The notes under the pieces: model-generated
The model's input: the letters and a program-made list of their open reading frames with translations, nothing else
Database searches by the model: none
What the model was told of the DNA's origin: nothing
Source: Bifidobacterium breve
GTDB taxonomy: Bacteria; Actinomycetota; Acidimicrobiia; Acidimicrobiales; Ilumatobacteraceae
Assembly (NCBI GenBank): GCA_945896935.1
Contig: CAMDER010000048.1
Coordinates: 1 to 10,540 of the forward strand
Length of the DNA stretch: 10,540 bases
Direction: 5' to 3'
In this document: positions 7,323 through 10,540 of the stretch, piece after piece
How positions within the stretch are numbered: the stretch's first letter is position 1
Layout of the letters: each line of letters starts with the position of its first letter
Program-made: the position numbers and the translations under genes

Positions 7323-9431
7323 ATGAACGAACCCTTATTTACAGAACCCGCCGACGAACCAGAAACCAACAGCGAGATCATCGATTCGGCTGAAACTGGC
7401 GAGGCCAGCGAGGCCGGCGACAACGACGTAGAAGGTACCAGTACCAACAACGCCCATAAGAAGCGTCGGCGCGGTTCGCGTGGCGGCCGTAATCGTCCTC
7501 GCCCTCAGGGCGCATCATCTGATGCTGAAGGCGACGATGACGGAGAATTTGACGACGAGTTCAGCGATGACGGTGAGTCTGACGACGACGAGTTAAGTGA
7601 CGACGGCGACTTTGACGACGACGAGTTCAGCGATGATGACAGTGACGATGAAGATTCGTACGACGATGCGCCTCATGTGTCGCCGCCAATTGCTGGCGTA
7701 CAAGATGACTTCGAGTTGCCCGAGCGAATGAGCGAAGGCCGCGCCGATGTTGAAGCGGCGGCTGAAGCTTTGGTTCCACGTCCCAAAATTGGTGACACTC
7801 GTCCAAGTTCGGTGCCGGCGACTCCGCCATTGAGTTCTACTCCGTCTGGTGTGACTATGCCCGGAGGGACGCGTGCTGGTGGACCTCGTCCAAACAACCA
7901 ACGCAAGGGCAAGGGTCAACAAAACGCCAAAAAGAATTCTCCCAAAGACGATGTAACCGAAGATGGTTCGACACTGGATCAGAACGCTGTTGCTGAAGGT
8001 GTTCCCGCATCAGGTGAGACTGCTGCTCCGACGGGCGAGTCAGCCAATGCCAAGAAGAAGCGTCGTCGCAATAACAAAGGACGCGGTGGGTCAGACGAGC
8101 GCAACAACGAGCGTTCAGATGCGGCTGTTGTTGAACGTCGCAAAGGACGCGAGCGCAACGGCCGTCCAATCGGTCGCTACTTCATGGCTGTACAGGTACG
8201 TGATGATCTCACGCAGGTTGCAGTCATGGAAGGCCGCAGCCTGATTGAGCATTATGTGAGCCGTCTCGCTGATGACGTCGCGCAGATTCACGGCAACATT
8301 TATGTCGGCAAGGTGCAAAATGTTTTGCCCGGAATGGAAGCGGCTTTCGTCGATATCGGTACGCCCAAAAATGCCGTGCTATACCGCGGTGACGTGCAGT
8401 ACGACGCCGAAGACATTGTTGATAGCGAACCACGCATTGAACAAATTCTGAAGGGCAAGCAACTCATTGTGTGTCAGGTCACCAAGAATCCGATCGGACT
8501 CAAGGGCGCACGTCTCACCCAAGAAGTTTCTTTGCCGGGACGTTTCGTGGTGTTGATTCCGAACTCAAAGACCTACGGCATCTCGAAGCGTTTGCCCGAT
8601 GATGTGCGTAAGCGTTTGCGCGGCATTCTTGACCGTGTGAAGCCGGCCGAGCACGGACTCATCGTGCGTACCGCAGCCGAGTCGGCCACCGAACATGAAC
8701 TTCACGCCGATATGACGCGTCTGCTTGATCAGTGGAATGCCATTGAAGCAAAGGCAGCCAAAGCTGGTGGGCCGACATTGTTGTATCGCGAGCCACCGCT
8801 TGCAGTACGCGTGATTCGTGAAGAGTTCAACTCTGACTATCGCGGCGTCATCATTGACGATCATCAGCTGTTCGAAGACGTGCATTCATATGTGCAAGCG
8901 TTCAACCCCGAACTTGCCGACCGCGTTGAATACTTCGATCCAGCCAATGAAGGTCTGCCGATCTTTGAGAAGTTCCATGTGCACGAGCAGATCCACAAAG
9001 CACTTGACCGCAAAGTTTGGTTGCCATCGGGTGGCTCGTTGATTATTGAACACACCGAAGCTCTGACCGTGATCGACGTCAACACTGGTCGCAACGTGGG
9101 TACCTCAAACCTGGAAACAACGGTCTTTCAGAACAACCTTGAGGCTGCCGACGAGGTGGCTCATCAACTGCGACTGCGCGATATTGGCGGAATCATCGTC
9201 ATTGACTTCATCGACATGGAGATCAAGGACAATCGCCGCAAAGTTGTTGAGGCCTTCAAGACCGCTTTGTCGCGAGATAAGACTCGAACTCAGGTATTTG
9301 ACATCTCCGAACTGGGTCTTGTCGAAATGACCCGCAAGCGAATTGGTGAGGGTCTTTTGACGAACTTCGCAGGTCAGTGCCCTGAATGCCAGGGTCGCGG
9401 GATGCTCGTCAACCACGATCTGCTCAACTGA
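7323..9431 (+). CDS. rne: Ribonuclease E/G family endoribonuclease
   Basis: Single-strand-specific endoribonuclease of mRNA decay and rRNA/tRNA maturation. Of 702 residues, about 1-284 form a disordered extension: a basic patch (KKRRRGSRGGRNRPRP, from residue 46), an acidic Asp tract (71-115), a Pro/Gly/Ser stretch, and a second basic patch (KKKRRRNNKGRGG, from 244). The catalytic half starts near 285 with the S1 domain (MAVQVRDD... IYVGKVQNVLPGMEAAFVDIG). It continues with the 5'-sensor IVRTAA (R449, T450) and the DNase I-like site: D585 in VIDVNTG and D628 in IVIDFIDM, the positions of the two Mg-binding Asp in E. coli RNase E (D303, D346). The Zn-link CPEC (C686, C689) comes next. The protein stops 13 residues after the Zn-link Cys, so it lacks the small C-terminal domain and any C-terminal scaffold. 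It could equally be named rng. Start confirmed by a good Shine-Dalgarno. Confidence 0.94.
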   Translation: MNEPLFTEPADEPETNSEIIDSAETGEASEAGDNDVEGTSTNNAHKKRRRGSRGGRNRPRPQGASSDAEGDDDGEFDDEFSDDGESDDDELSDDGDFDDDEFSDDDSDDEDSYDDAPHVSPPIAGVQDDFELPERMSEGRADVEAAAEALVPRPKIGDTRPSSVPATPPLSSTPSGVTMPGGTRAGGPRPNNQRKGKGQQNAKKNSPKDDVTEDGSTLDQNAVAEGVPASGETAAPTGESANAKKKRRRNNKGRGGSDERNNERSDAAVVERRKGRERNGRPIGRYFMAVQVRDDLTQVAVMEGRSLIEHYVSRLADDVAQIHGNIYVGKVQNVLPGMEAAFVDIGTPKNAVLYRGDVQYDAEDIVDSEPRIEQILKGKQLIVCQVTKNPIGLKGARLTQEVSLPGRFVVLIPNSKTYGISKRLPDDVRKRLRGILDRVKPAEHGLIVRTAAESATEHELHADMTRLLDQWNAIEAKAAKAGGPTLLYREPPLAVRVIREEFNSDYRGVIIDDHQLFEDVHSYVQAFNPELADRVEYFDPANEGLPIFEKFHVHEQIHKALDRKVWLPSGGSLIIEHTEALTVIDVNTGRNVGTSNLETTVFQNNLEAADEVAHQLRLRDIGGIIVIDFIDMEIKDNRRKVVEAFKTALSRDKTRTQVFDISELGLVEMTRKRIGEGLLTNFAGQCPECQGRGMLVNHDLLN
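7533..7667 (+). repeat. Imperfect Asp-rich tandem repeat inside rne
   Basis: Residues 71-115 of the RNase are made of degenerate units of roughly ten residues based on DDEFSDDG (DDEFSDDGES, DDDELSDDGDF, DDDEFSDDDS). At DNA level the units share gacgacgagttcagcgatga-like blocks, at about 7551, 7581 and 7614, with scattered synonymous changes. It is almost free of positive charge and sits between two strongly basic patches. Such tracts expand and shrink readily, so length may vary among relatives. Confidence 0.75.
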
Positions 9432-9476
9432 TGAACGGTGTCATGAACGACATACAGATAAGTCCTGACCAAGGCG

Positions 9477-9506
9477 TTGGTTTAGCGCCGTTGAGGCAGG
9501 TAGAGT
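9477..9506 (+). promoter_or_regulatory. Candidate promoter for rplU-rpmA
   Basis: A TTGGTT hexamer at 9477-9482 and TAGAGT at 9501-9506 are separated by 18 bases, an acceptable -35/-10 pair. The -10 ends 11 bases before the rplU ATG at 9518, so the mRNA leader would be about five bases or fewer. The 86-bp gap after the RNase gene holds no terminator I can see, so read-through from rne is also possible. Confidence 0.45.
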
Positions 9507-9517
9507 CGCTATTCGCT

Positions 9518-9829
9518 ATGTATGCAGTGATCGCAACCGGTGGCAAGCAGGTCCGTGTGGCCGAAGGCCAGCAAGTGCATGTTGAACTTCTAGGCCTCGA
9601 ACAGGGTGCCTCGGTGGACTTCACGCCCGTGCTGGTCGTCGATGGCGACACCGTGCTTGCCACACCTACTCAACTCGCCGGATCAAAGGTCTCGGGTCGC
9701 ATCGTCGGCTCGGCAGCAGGTCCCAAGATCAACGGCTTTACCTATAAGCGACGCACTAACCAGCGCCGTCGCTACGGGCATCGCCAGCACTATCAGGTGG
9801 TCGAGATCACCTCAATCGCGAAAGGCTGA
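9518..9829 (+). CDS. rplU: 50S ribosomal protein L21
   Basis: Structural protein of the large ribosomal subunit that binds 23S rRNA. The product has 103 residues, the usual L21 length. It opens MYAVIATGGKQVRV and closes with the basic signature GFTYKRRTNQRRRYGHRQHYQVVEITSI. The ATG at 9518 is chosen because it gives the canonical N-terminus; the open frame extends upstream to 9386 but that would overlap the RNase gene. There is no Shine-Dalgarno at normal distance. L21 and L27 are a nearly universal gene pair. Confidence 0.97.
   Translation: MYAVIATGGKQVRVAEGQQVHVELLGLEQGASVDFTPVLVVDGDTVLATPTQLAGSKVSGRIVGSAAGPKINGFTYKRRTNQRRRYGHRQHYQVVEITSIAKG
9820..9825 (+). promoter_or_regulatory. Shine-Dalgarno (GAAAGG) of rpmA
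   Basis: GAAAGG falls within the last codons of rplU, eight bases before the rpmA ATG at 9834. It matches the site used by the RNase gene and selects this start over the longer open frame beginning at 9606. Confidence 0.75.
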
Positions 9830-9833
9830 CACC

Positions 9834-10088
9834 ATGTCAAAGACTAAGGGCGGCGGATCTACACGTAACGGCCGCGACTCCAACGCACAGCGCCTCGGCG
9901 TGAAGTCCTTCGGTGGAACTTCAATCACTGCGGGCACCATTCTCATTCGCCAGCGCGGAACAACTTTCCACGCCGGCAAGAATGTTGGCCGCGGCGGCGA
10001 CGACACATTGTTCGCTTTGGTGAATGGAACTGTGCAGTTCGGAACCCGCAAGGGTCGCCGAGTAATCGACGTCGTTCCAGCCGAATAA
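9834..10088 (+). CDS. rpmA: 50S ribosomal protein L27
   Basis: Large-subunit protein whose N-terminal tail reaches the peptidyl transferase centre. The 84-residue product has the signature KGGGSTRNGRDSNAQRLGVK at residues 5-24, followed by GTILIRQRGTTFHAGKNVGRGGDDTLFAL. Length is normal. The N-terminus begins MSKTKGGG rather than the commoner MAHKKGGG, and carries no cleavable extension of the Firmicutes type. It lies four bases after the rplU stop and is the last gene before a strong terminator. obgE, which often follows rpmA, is not here. Confidence 0.97.
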   Translation: MSKTKGGGSTRNGRDSNAQRLGVKSFGGTSITAGTILIRQRGTTFHAGKNVGRGGDDTLFALVNGTVQFGTRKGRRVIDVVPAE

Positions 10089-10110
10089 TTTCAACAAGCA
10101 TTAAGTTTTC

Positions 10111-10137
10111 AAACGGCCGCCTTCGGGCGGTCGTTTT
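10111..10137 (+). terminator. Intrinsic terminator of the rplU-rpmA transcript
   Basis: An 11-bp stem (10111-10121 with 10126-10136, one G-T pair) closes on a TTCG tetraloop at 10122-10125 and runs into a T tract. It starts 22 bases after the rpmA stop. It lies between convergent genes; on the minus strand the A run gives only a weak, interrupted T tail, so termination of the opposing transcript here is less certain. Confidence 0.9.
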
Positions 10138-10153
10138 GCATGAACCGTCCGTA

Positions 10154-10540
10154 TTAGACGTCAATGCCACGGGGGAGTTGATCGGCGTTCCATCCAAGCA
10201 TGACTGCGCCTTGACGACACGCGAAGCGATCAGTCATTCCGGCGACGTACTCAACTGCTGAACGCTGGGCCTCATTTGATCCACTAGTTGCGCGCAATGC
10301 TTCGGGTAAGTGAATTGGTTGAGCAGTGTAAAACTCAACGAGTGCTCGCAACAATGCAATGACTTGATCGGCTTGATGTCGACTCTCGGGCCGCAAATAC
10401 ACCTGCTCGTAATTGAATTTGCGAAATGCGGCCAAAGCCTCGGCGATATTGGGTTCCATACCAATACGCCCGCTCTTCATTGCGGCGCGCACCATTGAAG
10501 TAATAAAGGTGCCAAGTTGTTGAGAACGAGTAGTTCCGCA
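10154..10540 (-). CDS. dgt: dGTP triphosphohydrolase-like protein, C-terminal part (partial)
   Basis: Member of the HD-domain dNTP triphosphohydrolases, which cleave dNTPs to deoxynucleoside and triphosphate. Only the last 128 residues are visible; the gene enters from the right edge and the catalytic HD motifs lie outside. Support comes from the C-terminal helical region: RSQQLGTFITSMVRAAMKSG, then FNYEQVYLRPES, and especially the closing YVAGMTDRFACRQ, which is typical of the family. The reading frame stays open to the window end without a stop; the Met at 10495 is internal, not a start. It is convergent with rpmA, 65 bases apart. Whether it is a true dGTPase or a broader dNTPase cannot be told from this part. 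Confidence 0.85.
   Translation of the reverse strand, partial: CGTTRSQQLGTFITSMVRAAMKSGRIGMEPNIAEALAAFRKFNYEQVYLRPESRHQADQVIALLRALVEFYTAQPIHLPEALRATSGSNEAQRSAVEYVAGMTDRFACRQGAVMLGWNADQLPRGIDV

Noticed and set aside
7593..8169. Several minus-strand open frames opposite the RNase N-terminal extension
   Set aside because: They arise because the Asp-rich and basic low-complexity codons give few stops on the reverse strand. The translations are Arg/His/Ser-rich nonsense.
9473..9489. GGCG...CGCC inverted repeat upstream of rplU as an operator or L21 leader hairpin
   Set aside because: The arms are only four bases, the repeat overlaps the proposed -35, and such matches are common by chance.

Overview
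The window reads as the chromosome of an actinobacterium, most likely class Acidimicrobiia (Ilumatobacter-like). This placement rests on gene order and protein style, not on a marker search. The supporting signs are: an elongasome cluster (mreC-mreD-mrdA-rodA) directly followed by the pair of a TIGR03960-type radical SAM protein and a TIGR03936/DUF2344 protein; then an RNase E/G with a long acidic and basic N-terminal extension; then rplU-rpmA. Base composition is moderate rather than the very high GC of streptomycetes. I see no mobile element, CRISPR array, tRNA or rRNA. Coding density is very high.

Layout. Positions 1-4491 (+): the cell-elongation cluster. It holds the C-terminal part of mreC (cut by the window start), mreD (ATGA overlap), mrdA/PBP2 and rodA (TGATG overlap). 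MreC and MreD are the membrane scaffold, PBP2 is the transpeptidase and RodA the glycosyltransferase of lateral-wall peptidoglycan synthesis. Positions 4492-4584: a 93-bp gap with a perfect DnaA-box-like 9-mer, a short dyad and a TANNNT box close to the next start. Positions 4585-9431 (+): a B12-binding-domain radical SAM protein of unknown function, its DUF2344 partner (ATGA overlap) and the RNase E/G gene with a clear Shine-Dalgarno. Positions 9432-9517: an 86-bp gap with a probable promoter. Positions 9518-10088 (+): rplU and rpmA (ribosomal proteins L21 and L27), closed by a UUCG-loop intrinsic terminator at 10111-10137. Positions 10154-10540 (-): the C-terminal end of a dGTPase-like protein, convergent with rpmA and cut by the window end.

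How it fits together: the left half builds the wall during elongation; the right half concerns RNA processing and the large ribosomal subunit. The least understood part is the radical SAM/DUF2344 pair, whose substrate is unknown and whose neighbours hint at RNA or the ribosome. Other points worth a look are a Thr/Pro-rich insert in the beta domain of MreC, an eight-cysteine extracytoplasmic part of PBP2, the DnaA-box-like site, and two transcription-unit starts that look leaderless or nearly so. Nothing in the window amounts to a clearly new system.
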